Shown piece by piece: positions 7,429 to 16,267 of a stretch of 16,583 nucleotides of DNA. Under the pieces are notes generated by a model. It made no database searches, was not told where the DNA came from, and saw nothing but the letters and a program-made list of their open reading frames with translations. The DNA comes from Clostridium sp. CAG:413 (GTDB taxonomy: Bacteria > Bacillota > Clostridia > Oscillospirales > Acutalibacteraceae), in contig FR888176.1 of NCBI GenBank assembly GCA_000431775.1, forward strand, positions 1-16,583, given 5' to 3'. The position numbers and the translations under genes are program-made. Within the stretch, counting starts at the first letter, position 1. The number at the start of each line of letters is the position of its first letter.

Positions 7429-7785
7429 ATGAAAAAAGCACTCAGTGTTATCGTTATCCTCTGCATAGTCCTTACTGCATTCGCCGCCTGCGCCCCGAAG
7501 CCGGAGAAGGCAATACTCGGCACCTGGAAGGGTCAGGTCACGGTCCTCGGCGTATCCACCAATGTGGAATACACCTTTAACGAGAACGGCTCGGGAGTTA
7601 TGACCACGGAGCTCGGAGTCGGCATCGCAATGAACTACACCATCACCGACACCGCCCTCACCGTCACCACTGACACGCCGCTGCTCCAGAAGTCATTCAC
7701 CTACACCTACGCCTTTGACGGCGACACGCTCACCCTCACCGACGCCAACGGCTCAATGACTCTCACAAAGGACGCCGCAAAATAA
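7429..7785 (+). CDS. Small putative lipoprotein, lipocalin-like beta-rich (DUF5640-like)
   Basis: A 118-aa protein with an N-terminal signal of MKK plus a hydrophobic stretch ending TAFAAC. Cys21 would be the lipidated residue; the lipobox FAAC is acceptable but not ideal. The mature part reads ILGTWKGQVTVLG, YTFNENGSGVMTTE, NYTITDTALTVTTDTPLL, YTYAFDGDTLTLTDANGSM. This is the 'GTW...YTF..NGSG...Y.I....L.V...TY.FDGDTLTLT' pattern of small lipocalin-like beta-sheet lipoproteins of Clostridia, often annotated DUF5640. No function is known. AAAGGAG (7412-7418) lies 10 nt before the ATG. It stands alone, with its own consensus promoter and terminator, on the strand opposite to the spo0A and spoIVB genes that flank it. 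Confidence 0.82.
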   Translation: MKKALSVIVILCIVLTAFAACAPKPEKAILGTWKGQVTVLGVSTNVEYTFNENGSGVMTTELGVGIAMNYTITDTALTVTTDTPLLQKSFTYTYAFDGDTLTLTDANGSMTLTKDAAK

Positions 7786-7812
7786 AACTCAAAACATAAT
7801 ATCAAAAGGATC

Positions 7813-7846
7813 GAGGACTGTCGCCAATGCGGCAGTCCTCTTTTTT
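7813..7846 (+). terminator. Rho-independent terminator after the lipoprotein gene
   Basis: An 8-bp stem (GAGGACTG at 7813-7820 with CAGTCCTC at 7833-7840), extended by a U·G and CGC/GCG pairs to a CAAT tetraloop, then six T (7841-7846). It lies between convergent ends; on the - strand the U-tail is poor. Confidence 0.9.
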
Positions 7847-7854
7847 GCTTTGGT

Positions 7855-9072
7855 TTACGATGCGAGCTTCATTTCTCCGCTTTCCAGTGAATCCAGAGTT
7901 TCTGTCATCTTTTGCGCGAATATGGCGTAGCCCTGCTCGGGGTTATTGACGAACACATGGGTCACTGCGCCCACGAGCATTGAATTCTGAATTATCGGGC
8001 TGCCGCTCATCCCCCTCAGAATGCCGCCCGTTTTTTCGAGCAGCTCCGGGTCGGTCACTTTGATTATCATATTCCTTACGGTTGAATCCGAGGAGGGATA
8101 TATCTTGGTTATCTCTATATCATAGTATTCCGTCTTACCCTCCTCGACGGTGGCGACTATCTGCGCCTTGCCGAGCTTCACCTCGGATTCAAGCGCTACC
8201 GGCAGTTTCTGCTTGCCGCACGGCCGCTCAAGCTCGCCGTAAACACCCGTCTCCTGATTAACACGAAGGCTGCCCAAGGTGACATCGGAGAACACGCCGC
8301 ATAGCTCCCCGGGGTTGCCTGCGCTGCTCTTATAGAAGCCGTTTACTTTTGCTCTGACCGCTTCGCCGCCGGAGAGGGGCATTATCGTGCCCGTATCCAC
8401 ATCGCAGACTCCGTGGCCGAGACCCGCGAAATACATCCCGTCGTCATCATAAAATGTGACGGTGCCTATGCCGGCTGAGCTGTCCCTGACCCAGATGCCC
8501 GCTCTGTATTTGCCGTCGACCGACATGATAGGTTGAAGCTTGACGGCGATCTTTTCGCCGTTTCTTTCAATCGTCAGGTCAAGCGGCTCCCCCTGCGAGC
8601 GCTCTATCGCCTCGGTGAGCTGCTGCGAATTATCGATAGGCGACGAACCGATTCGGGTTATGACATCCCCCGTCCTGATACCCGCCTGGGTGCCGGGCGA
8701 GGAATTGCCCGATTTGCTCGTTACCGCATCGACGTTGACGACTATCGCGCCTTTTGTATATAGCTTTATACCGAAGACTTCGCCGCCTATCGCAACATAC
8801 CTTCGCTTGGCGTTATCGACCGTTATCTTTTTGATCGGGAATATTTTCAGGGCTTTTATCTCGGAGTTATATGCCGCGCCGCCCGCTGCGGGCGCGCCCG
8901 CCGACTCCGCCTGCCCTGAGCCGTTCACCGAGTAGATGCCGCCGATATCCTGCTCCGCGTGCGCCGCCGTGACGCTGTCCGGCAGGTAAACGCTGCCGTA
9001 GGCTATCATTGAGAATATCCCGACGCACAAAGCAAAAAATAAAACACTCAGAGTTTTAAAAAAACGCTTCAA
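7855..9072 (-). CDS. spoIVB: SpoIVB serine peptidase (S55 family)
   Basis: A 405-aa protein. In Bacillus, SpoIVB is secreted from the forespore and cleaves SpoIVFA to trigger pro-sigma-K processing. N-terminal membrane anchor about residues 8-28; linker rich in Gly/Ala/Ser (about 50-68); PDZ domain about 95-185 (GTQAGIRTGDVITRIG); S55 peptidase domain about 190-395. By comparison with B. subtilis H236/D363/S378, the triad is H220 (GLGHGVCD), D341 (VTDPELLEKTGG) and S356 (GMSGSPI), with identical Asp-Ser spacing. So it appears active. Start is TTG at 9072 (complement of 9070-9072), supported by GGAGG (9080-9084) 7 nt upstream. Unlike the Bacillus order recN-spoIVB-spo0A, the upstream neighbour is an M20 peptidase and spo0A is not adjacent. 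Confidence 0.95.
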   Translation of the reverse strand: MKRFFKTLSVLFFALCVGIFSMIAYGSVYLPDSVTAAHAEQDIGGIYSVNGSGQAESAGAPAAGGAAYNSEIKALKIFPIKKITVDNAKRRYVAIGGEVFGIKLYTKGAIVVNVDAVTSKSGNSSPGTQAGIRTGDVITRIGSSPIDNSQQLTEAIERSQGEPLDLTIERNGEKIAVKLQPIMSVDGKYRAGIWVRDSSAGIGTVTFYDDDGMYFAGLGHGVCDVDTGTIMPLSGGEAVRAKVNGFYKSSAGNPGELCGVFSDVTLGSLRVNQETGVYGELERPCGKQKLPVALESEVKLGKAQIVATVEEGKTEYYDIEITKIYPSSDSTVRNMIIKVTDPELLEKTGGILRGMSGSPIIQNSMLVGAVTHVFVNNPEQGYAIFAQKMTETLDSLESGEMKLAS

Positions 9073-9100
9073 TATTTCACCTCCGTGTTCTCATTGAATT

Positions 9101-9120
9101 TGCCCCTCGTTTGCGGGGCA
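9101..9120 (-). other. GC-rich hairpin in the spoIVB leader
   Basis: TGCCCC (9101-9106) can pair with GGGGCA (9115-9120) around an 8-nt loop, about 30 nt before the spoIVB start. It has no U-tract on either strand, so it is not a terminator; it may stabilise or pause the leader. Confidence 0.4.
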
Positions 9121-9124
9121 CTAA

Positions 9125-9152
9125 TAATTTGACCCGCAGCGGCGATAATACA
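9125..9152 (-). promoter_or_regulatory. Possible sigma-F/sigma-G-like promoter of spoIVB
   Basis: On the - strand TGTATT (9152-9147), 15 nt and CAAATTA (9131-9125) partly match forespore promoters (about TGNATA and CATACTA; 5 of 7 in the -10). No sigma-A promoter is evident here, and spoIVB is forespore-expressed in Bacillus. The match is weak. Confidence 0.25.
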
Positions 9153-9206
9153 CGGCGGATAAATAAGCCGTAAAAAATTTTCAGCTTTTCAATTTATATA
9201 CGCATG

Positions 9207-9237
9207 AAAAAAGCTCCCCGCATGAAGCGGAGAGCTT
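9207..9237 (-). terminator. Rho-independent terminator after the M20 peptidase gene
   Basis: On the - strand, an 11-bp stem with one U·G pair (9237-9227 with 9221-9211), a 5-nt loop and a U6 run formed by 9212-9207. It is about 33 nt after the stop codon and separates this gene from spoIVB. Confidence 0.88.
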
Positions 9238-9270
9238 AATACTATAAGGTTAAAATATTTAATTAAATTT

Positions 9271-10761
9271 TTAATTCTCGGCGGATGCGCGTCTGATATA
9301 TCTCTTGAAGAATGCAACGCCGGGGCCGACAGCGTCAACGGGGATTCTTTCGTTGGTGCCGTGGGTGCATCTGAGCAGACCGATGGTGACCTTATAAGGA
9401 GCGTAGCGATAGATATTCTCGCAGATAGGCTCGTAGTTGCAGGCGTCGGTGCCGCCCATTACGAGGTAAGGCGCAACGATGTTGTCAGCGGATTCCTGCA
9501 TGCAGAGCTCTTTGATTATATTAAACGCTCTCGAATCGGTCGGCGAGAACTTGGAGGCCTCTTTAGCCTTTGCGACATTTATCTCGATATCCTTATTGCG
9601 GCAAACCTTGCGGATATGATCCACAACATCCTGCACGGTGGTGCCGGGCATCTGTCTGAAGTTGACGGTGACGGTCGCCTTCTGCGGCAGCACGTTTGCG
9701 GCGGGGCTGCCCTGAGCCATGGTAACGCCGGTAGTCGTCCTGACAAGGCAGGCGGCGGGCGGTATCTGAGTCATAACGGCCTTGATAAGGGGCTTGAGAT
9801 AAGGAATATTGCAGGTGATGAGCCTTGCGGGGTAGGAGCAGTTCCTGCCGAGTCCTGAGAAGAGCTGCTCAACGAACGGCAGCATCTCAGCCTTGAACTG
9901 ATGATCCTCGATATCCTTGATGACATTGGCAAGCTCGCCGAGAGCCGAATGCTTCGGGGGCTGTGAAGAATGGCCGCCCTTTGCGCTGACGCTGATCTCA
10001 AGGTCGGTGTAGCCCTTTTCTGCTATGCCGACGCCGACAAGATATTTATTCTCAAGGATGCCCTTGATATTGACGGGCAGTATTGCGCCGCCCTCGTCGA
10101 TGATGCAGTCAAGGTGGATTCCTCTCTCCTTGAGTGTCTCCATCATATGCCTTGCGCCGCTGTCGCCCGAGGCAACGACCTCTTCATCCTGACCGAAGAG
10201 AAGATAAACGTCTCTCTCGGGGGTGAAGCCCTCCTCAAGCAGAGTCTCGACCGCTTCCATAACGCCGATGAGGTGATTCTTCATATCCAGAGCGCCTCTG
10301 CCCCAGATGAATTCGCCGTCGTTGTAGCCCTCAAAGGGAGGATGCTCCCAATCGCCCTCGGTGCCCTCCGAAATGGGGACGACATCCTGATGAGCAAGCA
10401 GAGCAATGGGGTCAAGGTCGCTTCTGGTGCCCTTCCAGCAATACATAAGGCTGGCTTCGCAAATAACTTCCTTGGTCAGGGTCTTATGAATAAGAGGGTA
10501 AGCCTCGTCAAGGAACTCGTGGAATTTGTCAAACTGAGTGAAATCCACATTCTCCTTCTCGGGGTAGCTGATGGTGGGAATTGAGATTGCCTTGGAGAGG
10601 TTTCTCTGCGCTCTCTCAGCGTCAACATTCTCGGAGCTGAGAGTGCCGTAGTCCTTCTTCTCGGGCACGAAACGAGCCGCTCTGACGGCGTTGGCAGCCG
10701 CAGCAGCCGCTATAGCGCCGGGGATGGCGATACGGGCAAAGGTGCTCTTTTTCTTTTTCAT
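9271..10761 (-). CDS. M20 family metallopeptidase, PM20D1 / carboxypeptidase S (CPS1) type, membrane-anchored
   Basis: A 496-aa zinc-dependent amidase or carboxypeptidase. An N-terminal hydrophobic helix (about residues 8-29, Ala-rich) follows four Lys, suggesting a membrane anchor with the enzyme outside the cell. Di-metal site: H124 (LLAHQDVVP), D159 (GRGALDMKN), E193/E194 (GQDEEVVASGD), D222/E223 (IIDEGG) and H467 (RCTHGTNERIP). The dimerisation domain (about 245-370) contains the catalytic-type KGGHSS. Length and motifs fit the PM20D1/CPS1 branch (about 500 aa) better than ArgE or DapE (about 380). Substrates may be N-acyl amino acids or C-terminal residues of peptides; this cannot be resolved. 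The ATG at 10761 has AAGG (10773-10770) 8 nt upstream. It is a single-gene unit with its own promoter and terminator. Confidence 0.88.
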   Translation of the reverse strand: MKKKKSTFARIAIPGAIAAAAAANAVRAARFVPEKKDYGTLSSENVDAERAQRNLSKAISIPTISYPEKENVDFTQFDKFHEFLDEAYPLIHKTLTKEVICEASLMYCWKGTRSDLDPIALLAHQDVVPISEGTEGDWEHPPFEGYNDGEFIWGRGALDMKNHLIGVMEAVETLLEEGFTPERDVYLLFGQDEEVVASGDSGARHMMETLKERGIHLDCIIDEGGAILPVNIKGILENKYLVGVGIAEKGYTDLEISVSAKGGHSSQPPKHSALGELANVIKDIEDHQFKAEMLPFVEQLFSGLGRNCSYPARLITCNIPYLKPLIKAVMTQIPPAACLVRTTTGVTMAQGSPAANVLPQKATVTVNFRQMPGTTVQDVVDHIRKVCRNKDIEINVAKAKEASKFSPTDSRAFNIIKELCMQESADNIVAPYLVMGGTDACNYEPICENIYRYAPYKVTIGLLRCTHGTNERIPVDAVGPGVAFFKRYIRRASAEN

Positions 10762-10799
10762 ATGATTAACCTTCTTTCGGAAAATACTTTACAAATAGG

Positions 10800-10828
10800 A
10801 TTATATATCAAAGGCGGAGTTTTTTCAA
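10800..10828 (-). promoter_or_regulatory. Sigma-A promoter of the M20 peptidase gene
   Basis: On the - strand TTGAAA (10828-10823), a 17-nt spacer and TATAAT (10805-10800), 38 nt before the start codon. It starts directly after the hemW stop codon; no terminator for hemW was seen. Confidence 0.75.
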
Positions 10829-10831
10829 TAG

Positions 10832-11938
10832 TTATTCCACCTCTAATGTGTCTATTAATTCAAAAATTATGCTGTTGGAGAGCAAAAAGCCCTGCGGAGT
10901 GAGGCTGTAACGCTCGCCGCAGACTGTCATAAGACCCTTTGAAGCGAAAAAAGCAACTTTTTTATCGAATTCGCGGGGCAGCATATGGCCGTAACGCTCG
11001 GCGAATCGCTCGCCGCTCAGCCCCTCTGTCAGACGCAGAGCCAGCATTACGAATTCCTCCTCATCGCCGCCGTCGCCGTCGTTGACCGGCGGCTTGCCCT
11101 CGAGGAAATCGGCAATGCTGCGTTCATTATAGAAACGCTTGCCGCCGACGAAGGAATGCGCCGCCGCACCGACGCCGAGGTATTCCTCACAGCGCCAATA
11201 CTTGAGATTGTGGCGGCTCTCATATCCGGGGAGCGAAAAGTTGGAAATTTCGTACTGCAAAAAGCCGTTTTTCGCCGCCTCTGAGACGGTGAAAAGATAT
11301 AATTCGGCGGTCTCGTCCTCATCGGGCAGATGGAGCTCGTTTCGGCGGGTGTAAAGGGGTGTACCTTGCTCTAACTTCAGCAGGTAAGCGCTCAGATGCT
11401 TTGCCCCGAGCCGCCTGCAAAACTCTATCGAACGCCCGACGCTCTCGGTGCTCTGCCCCGCAAGGCCGAGCATAAGGTCAAGCGAGATATTGTCTATGCC
11501 CGCGGCGTTGGCACGCTCAACAGCTCTTTCGGCGTCGTCGGCGCCAGCCCGCCTGCCGAGGAAGCGGCGCTCGGAATCGGAGGAACTCTGCAAACCCATT
11601 GATATACGGTTGATCCCGGCATCGGCAACGACCTCGAAATCAAAATTTGAGTCCCTGCCGCCCGTGTCGGACGGGTTGCATTCAAGGGTCATTTCGCAGC
11701 CGTAGGCGGCATTCACCGAACCTAAAATGCGGCAGATATTCTCCGCCCCGAGCAGCGACGGAGTGCCCCCGCCGAAGTAAACGGTGTCAAATATCCTTGT
11801 CTCCGCGCTTAAACGGCGGCACACCTCGGCGGTGTAATCCTCAATAACGCTGCCGTGCGGAGTGACAGAATAAAAGTCGCAGTAAGGGCATTTCCCTTTA
11901 CAGAACGGAATATGAATATACAGCCCTATCGGCTTCAC
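10832..11938 (-). CDS. hemW: HemW, radical-SAM heme chaperone (HemN-like, formerly 'oxygen-independent coproporphyrinogen oxidase-like')
   Basis: A 368-aa cytoplasmic radical-SAM protein that binds a [4Fe-4S] cluster and heme and hands heme to membrane proteins. The cluster motif is C13-KGK-C17-PY-C20-DFYS at the N-terminus, followed by the SAM-binding GGGTPS (about 56-61). HNLKYW (243-248) matches the HNxxYW motif that distinguishes HemW from HemN. Length is typical (about 375). The start is GTG at 11938, with GGAGG (11951-11947) 8 nt upstream; the product begins MKPIGLYIHIPFC, the usual HemW start. It lies 27 nt after polC on the same strand, so it is probably cotranscribed. In many Firmicutes hemW follows lepA; here the two are 6.8 kb apart on opposite strands. 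Confidence 0.95.
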   Translation of the reverse strand: MKPIGLYIHIPFCKGKCPYCDFYSVTPHGSVIEDYTAEVCRRLSAETRIFDTVYFGGGTPSLLGAENICRILGSVNAAYGCEMTLECNPSDTGGRDSNFDFEVVADAGINRISMGLQSSSDSERRFLGRRAGADDAERAVERANAAGIDNISLDLMLGLAGQSTESVGRSIEFCRRLGAKHLSAYLLKLEQGTPLYTRRNELHLPDEDETAELYLFTVSEAAKNGFLQYEISNFSLPGYESRHNLKYWRCEEYLGVGAAAHSFVGGKRFYNERSIADFLEGKPPVNDGDGGDEEEFVMLALRLTEGLSGERFAERYGHMLPREFDKKVAFFASKGLMTVCGERYSLTPQGFLLSNSIIFELIDTLEVE

Positions 11939-11965
11939 TTTACCGACCTCCGCAACGGTTTTTTA

Positions 11966-14900
11966 TCAGAAAAAGCTGATCTGAGTGGTCTTTGGCAGGG
12001 TCGAGAATGCCCCGCTCTCCTCAAGTGCGGCAATAATACTCTTGGGTGCACCCGAACGAAGCTGAACCTCCTCTATCGAGAGGAATTCGCCCTTGCCGTC
12101 GTTTCTCGCATCCTCAAGCCCCTGAGCGGCGGCGCCGCCGCAGCCCGAGAGAGCTGAGAAGGGCAGGCGTATCTTGCCGTCCTCAATTGTGTATTTATTC
12201 GCCGACGACTTATAGATGTCTATCGGGAGCACCTCAATGCCCCTCGCAAGCATCTCATTTATGACCTGGAGGGAGGTGAAGGTGCCCTCCTCCTTGGCGG
12301 TCGCCTGCTTGGTCTTCATCTTTTCGTCTATCTCTTTCATTTTTGCCTTGACGGCAGCTCTGCCCTGCAGGACGCTGACGGTGTCGATATCCTCACCGCG
12401 CACCGTCATATAGGTGGCGTAATACTCGAGTGGGCGATAGAGCTTATACCACGCAAGGCGCATTGCCGCTATAACATAGGCGGCGGCGTGAGCCTTGGGG
12501 AACATATATTTTATCTTCATGCACGAGTCGATATACCACTGCGGCACGTTGTGATCTATCATGGCTTTTTTGTGCTCGTCGGTCAGGAGCGAGGTGGATT
12601 TGCCCTTACGGACTATCTCCATTATCTTGAATGCCATGCCCGGCTCAAGCCCCTTATGTATCAGGTAGACCATGATGCTGTCACGGGTGCCTATGACCTC
12701 CGAAATGGTGCAGGTGCCGTTTTTGATAAGCTCCTGCGCGTTGCCTATCCAAACATCCGTGCCGTGAGAAAGGCCCGATATTTGTAGCATATCGGAGAAA
12801 TTCTTGGGCTTTGACTCCATAAGCATCTGGCGCACGAACGGTGTGCCAAGCTCCGGGAGCGAAAGAGTGCCCGTCTCGCAGTCGATATCCTCGGGCGTCA
12901 GCCCAAGCGGCGCGGGAGAGGTCAGCAGCTCATAGAGCTTCGGGTCGCAGACATCGGCATCCATGACCGAGATGCCCGTCATATCCTCAAGATGTTTATA
13001 AAGAGTCGGCACATCGTGGCCGAGGTTATCGAGTTTAAGTATTGTATCATGCAGTGAATGGAAGTCGAAGTGCGTAGTCCTGTGGACGGAATCCGCATCA
13101 TCGGCGGGGTGCTGAATGGGCGTAAAATCCTCGGCGTCCATATCGTTCGGCACAACGACCATGCCGCCGGGGTGCTGACCCGTTGTCCTCTTGACGCCGA
13201 CGCAGCCCATTGTGAGCCTGTCCTGCTCGGCGCGAGAGAGATCAAGCCCCTTCTCCTCCATCCACTTCTTGACGAAGCCGTAGGCGGTCTTATCGGCGAG
13301 GGTGCCGATAGTGCCTGCCTTGAAAACGTGCTCCTTGCCGAAAAGCTCCTCGGTGTAGCGGTGGGCATAGAACTGATACTCGCCCGAGAAGTTGAGGTCG
13401 ATATCGGGCTGCTTATCGCCGTTGAAGCCGAGGAAGGTCTCAAACGGGATATCGTGGCCGTCGCGGTGCATCGGCTTGCCGCAATTCGGGCAATCCTTGG
13501 GCGGCATATCGAAACCCGAGCCGTATTCGCCGTTGCGGAAAAACTCACTGTGCTTACAGCTCTCGCAGATATAGTGCGGCGCGAGCGGATTGACCTCCGA
13601 AATACCTGCCGCAAACGCGACAAAGGACGAGCCGACCGAGCCTCTGGAGCCGACATAGTAGCCGTGATCCATTGAATTCCACACGAGCTTCTGAGCGATG
13701 ATATAGAGGACTGCAAAGCCGTTCTTGATTATCGAGTCAAGCTCCTTATCGAGCCTCGCCTTGACATACTCGGGGAGCGGGCCGCCGTAATAATCCTTGA
13801 TGCGCTCGTAGCAGATGCGGCGCAGCTCCTCATCCGAGCCTTCGATCTTCGGCGGGTATGTGCCCTTGGGTATGGGCAAAATCTCCTCGCACATATCGGC
13901 AATGAGATTGGGATTGGTTATGACAACTTCCTTTGCCTTCTCCTCGCCGAGATATGCGAATTCTTTAAGCATATCGTTTGTGGTCCTAAAGTAGAGCGGC
14001 GCCTGCTCGGCGGCATCGCTGAAGCCCTGACCAGTCATAAGAATTTCTCTGAACACCTTATCGCTCTCGTCGATGAAATGAACGTCGCCCGTTGCGACGA
14101 CGGGGATACCGATCTTGTCCGCCAGCCTGATTATATGGCGGTTTATCTCGTTAAGCTCCTCCTCGGAGGAAAGAGTGCCCTTGCGGAGCATGAAAGCGTT
14201 GTTGCCGTTCGGCTGAATCTCGAGGTAATCATACATCGAGGCTATCCGCAGCAGCTCCTCCTCGGATTTGCCCGAAAGCACCGCGCGGTAGAGCTGACCC
14301 GCTTCGCAGGCGCTGCCGATGAGCAGACCCTCTCTGTGAGAAAGCAGCTCACTCTTCGGCACTCTCGGATGGCGGTAATAATACTCAAGATTTGATTTCG
14401 TTATCAGCTGATAAAGGTGTTTAAGGCCAACTTTATTCTTTGCGAGGATTATAATATGGTATGTCGGCAGCCTGCGGGGGTCGACGGGGATAAGCTCGTT
14501 TATCTGCGACACTCGCTCAACGCCCTTTTCGGCGGTGAGAGCCAGCAGCTTTTCAAATATCGCGGCGAGCGCGCCCGCATCCTCATCCGCCCTGTGGTGG
14601 TCGAATTTCGGGAGCTTGAAATGATTTGATATCGTATCGAGCTTATAATTCTTTATGCCCGAGATGAGGCTCTGCGCCAGCACGAGGGTGTCGATATGTG
14701 AGTAGTTATACTCAATGCCGTTTCTCTCGCAGGCGGAGCGGATGACCTCGGTATCGAAGCTCGCATTGTGCGCCACAAGCACGCTGCCCTCGCCGCAGAA
14801 TTCAAAGAATTTGCGCACCGCCTCGCCCTCCTTGGGGGCGCCGGCGACCATTGAATCGGTGATGCCCGTCAGCTCGACGATATTCTGCGGGATGGGTCTC

Positions 14901-16249
14901 TCCGGGTCAACGAAGGTCTGGAAGCGGGATTTCTCCGCGCCGTCGACATACTTGACCGCGCCTATCTCCGTCAGGCGGTCAACGCCCGTGCGAAGCCCGG
15001 TCGTCTCAACATCAAAAATTATAAATGTGCCGTCAAGGGGCATATCAGAGCTGCCGCTGAACGCCTTGACCGAGTCGTCGACAAAGTAGCCCTCCATGCC
15101 GTAGATTATCTTGATATCCGAGCCTTTTGCGGCGGCGGCAGCCTCGGGGAACGCCTGCACAACGCCGTGGTCGGTTATGGCGACGGCTCTGTGACCCCAT
15201 TTTATCGCCCGCTCGACGAGCTTCTTGGCGGGGGTCATGCCGTCCATGGCGGACATATTGGTATGCATATGCAGCTCAACGCGCTTCTCGGGGGCGTCGT
15301 CGCCGACCTCGATGCGGTCGATAAGCATAACGGAATTCGCCTTAATGCAGTATGATTTGATATAATCGTCATACTCCACATGGCCTCTGAGCATGACGCA
15401 GACCCCGTCCGAGATATTTTTGACCAGCGTTTCGCAATTTTGCGACATCTCGAATATCTTGACGGTGAAGGAATTGGTCTTATCGGTTATGTTGAATGTG
15501 ATTATCTTACGCTTGCCGTCACGGGTGTCACGGATTTGTAGGGCAAATACGCTGCCCCACACGGTGACGTTACCGTCCTCAATGGACACGCCCTTGAGCG
15601 CCACGGGCTTCGACTTAATCCTGCTGCCGAATATCACCTTGGCATTCGTCAGGGATATCGGCAGGTCGTCATACTCCTGCTTCGGCTTCTTGCGCTCGGG
15701 CGGGGCTTCCTTGGGTATCTCGATATTCACGTTTTTGCTCTGCATCTCGACATACTCCGGCGAGTCGATGGTGACCGCCGTTTTGCCCGAATTTATGCTG
15801 ACCTTCACCCTTTTATCAAAGGTCTCGTCGATAAATCTCTCGAGGAATTCGGGGGTTTTGGCGTCGATAAGCAACTGAGCGCCGTCGGGGACGGTCAGAG
15901 AAACCGACCCGTCGGCAAAACCGAACTCCGCAGAGTCAAGGAAGCCGTTGGCGGCGGCGATATTCTCTTTGACAGCTCTGATGAGCATCGGGGCGCAGTC
16001 CTGCGACAGCTCAAGCCCTGTATAGACGGGGCTGAGGGTCACTTTCCTTATCCCGAAATATTCGCGCACGGCCTTTTGAGCGTCCAAAATGAGCCTGTCC
16101 GCTATCAGGCGGTCAAACTTCACCGACGCCGACAGAGAGAGCGCCCCGTCGTCAAAAGTAATACGCAGTATCTCGCCGCCCGAGAGAGCTTCACTCAGCT
16201 CGCCGTTCAGGCAGGGAGCTATGAAATTCAGAATATCGTTGTTTCTCAT
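11966..16249 (-). CDS. polC: DNA polymerase III, PolC-type alpha subunit (Gram-positive replicative polymerase)
   Basis: A 1427-aa replicative polymerase with built-in proofreading; B. subtilis PolC is 1437 aa. Domain order: N-terminal region; OB fold (about 215-315, KGVSIEDGNVTVWGSVFALQ); PHP domain begun by VELHMHTNMSAMDGMT (about 325) and split by the exonuclease; DnaQ-like DEDD exonuclease (about 408-570) with FDVETTG, HNASFD and HRADEDA; rest of PHP to about 790; Zn finger (CESC about 895 and CPNC about 920); palm with PDIDLNFSG (about 948) and KLDNLGHD (about 1073); fingers, HhH region and C-terminal FSALSGCGG. All key residues are present. The ATG at 16249 is chosen, 6 nt after GGAG (16259-16256); a GTG at 16252 adds one residue. 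It sits between ispG (36 nt upstream) and hemW (27 nt downstream), probably one operon. Confidence 0.96.
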   Translation of the reverse strand: MRNNDILNFIAPCLNGELSEALSGGEILRITFDDGALSLSASVKFDRLIADRLILDAQKAVREYFGIRKVTLSPVYTGLELSQDCAPMLIRAVKENIAAANGFLDSAEFGFADGSVSLTVPDGAQLLIDAKTPEFLERFIDETFDKRVKVSINSGKTAVTIDSPEYVEMQSKNVNIEIPKEAPPERKKPKQEYDDLPISLTNAKVIFGSRIKSKPVALKGVSIEDGNVTVWGSVFALQIRDTRDGKRKIITFNITDKTNSFTVKIFEMSQNCETLVKNISDGVCVMLRGHVEYDDYIKSYCIKANSVMLIDRIEVGDDAPEKRVELHMHTNMSAMDGMTPAKKLVERAIKWGHRAVAITDHGVVQAFPEAAAAAKGSDIKIIYGMEGYFVDDSVKAFSGSSDMPLDGTFIIFDVETTGLRTGVDRLTEIGAVKYVDGAEKSRFQTFVDPERPIPQNIVELTGITDSMVAGAPKEGEAVRKFFEFCGEGSVLVAHNASFDTEVIRSACERNGIEYNYSHIDTLVLAQSLISGIKNYKLDTISNHFKLPKFDHHRADEDAGALAAIFEKLLALTAEKGVERVSQINELIPVDPRRLPTYHIIILAKNKVGLKHLYQLITKSNLEYYYRHPRVPKSELLSHREGLLIGSACEAGQLYRAVLSGKSEEELLRIASMYDYLEIQPNGNNAFMLRKGTLSSEEELNEINRHIIRLADKIGIPVVATGDVHFIDESDKVFREILMTGQGFSDAAEQAPLYFRTTNDMLKEFAYLGEEKAKEVVITNPNLIADMCEEILPIPKGTYPPKIEGSDEELRRICYERIKDYYGGPLPEYVKARLDKELDSIIKNGFAVLYIIAQKLVWNSMDHGYYVGSRGSVGSSFVAFAAGISEVNPLAPHYICESCKHSEFFRNGEYGSGFDMPPKDCPNCGKPMHRDGHDIPFETFLGFNGDKQPDIDLNFSGEYQFYAHRYTEELFGKEHVFKAGTIGTLADKTAYGFVKKWMEEKGLDLSRAEQDRLTMGCVGVKRTTGQHPGGMVVVPNDMDAEDFTPIQHPADDADSVHRTTHFDFHSLHDTILKLDNLGHDVPTLYKHLEDMTGISVMDADVCDPKLYELLTSPAPLGLTPEDIDCETGTLSLPELGTPFVRQMLMESKPKNFSDMLQISGLSHGTDVWIGNAQELIKNGTCTISEVIGTRDSIMVYLIHKGLEPGMAFKIMEIVRKGKSTSLLTDEHKKAMIDHNVPQWYIDSCMKIKYMFPKAHAAAYVIAAMRLAWYKLYRPLEYYATYMTVRGEDIDTVSVLQGRAAVKAKMKEIDEKMKTKQATAKEEGTFTSLQVINEMLARGIEVLPIDIYKSSANKYTIEDGKIRLPFSALSGCGGAAAQGLEDARNDGKGEFLSIEEVQLRSGAPKSIIAALEESGAFSTLPKTTQISFF

Positions 16250-16267
16250 CACATTCTCCGTAAATAA

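Noticed and set aside
9101..9120. Hairpin upstream of spoIVB as a terminator
   Set aside because: The stem is only 6 bp and no T-run follows on either strand.
9970..10584. 204-codon + strand ORF opposite the M20 peptidase
   Set aside because: It is antisense to a gene with a full set of metal-binding motifs, with no promoter or ribosome binding site of its own.
13058..13675. Long + strand ORF (205 codons) and the nearby 245-codon - strand ORF (12979-13716) inside polC
   Set aside because: They overlap conserved PolC palm and Zn-finger codons; the translations are Ser/Arg- or Val/Ala-rich shadow sequences.
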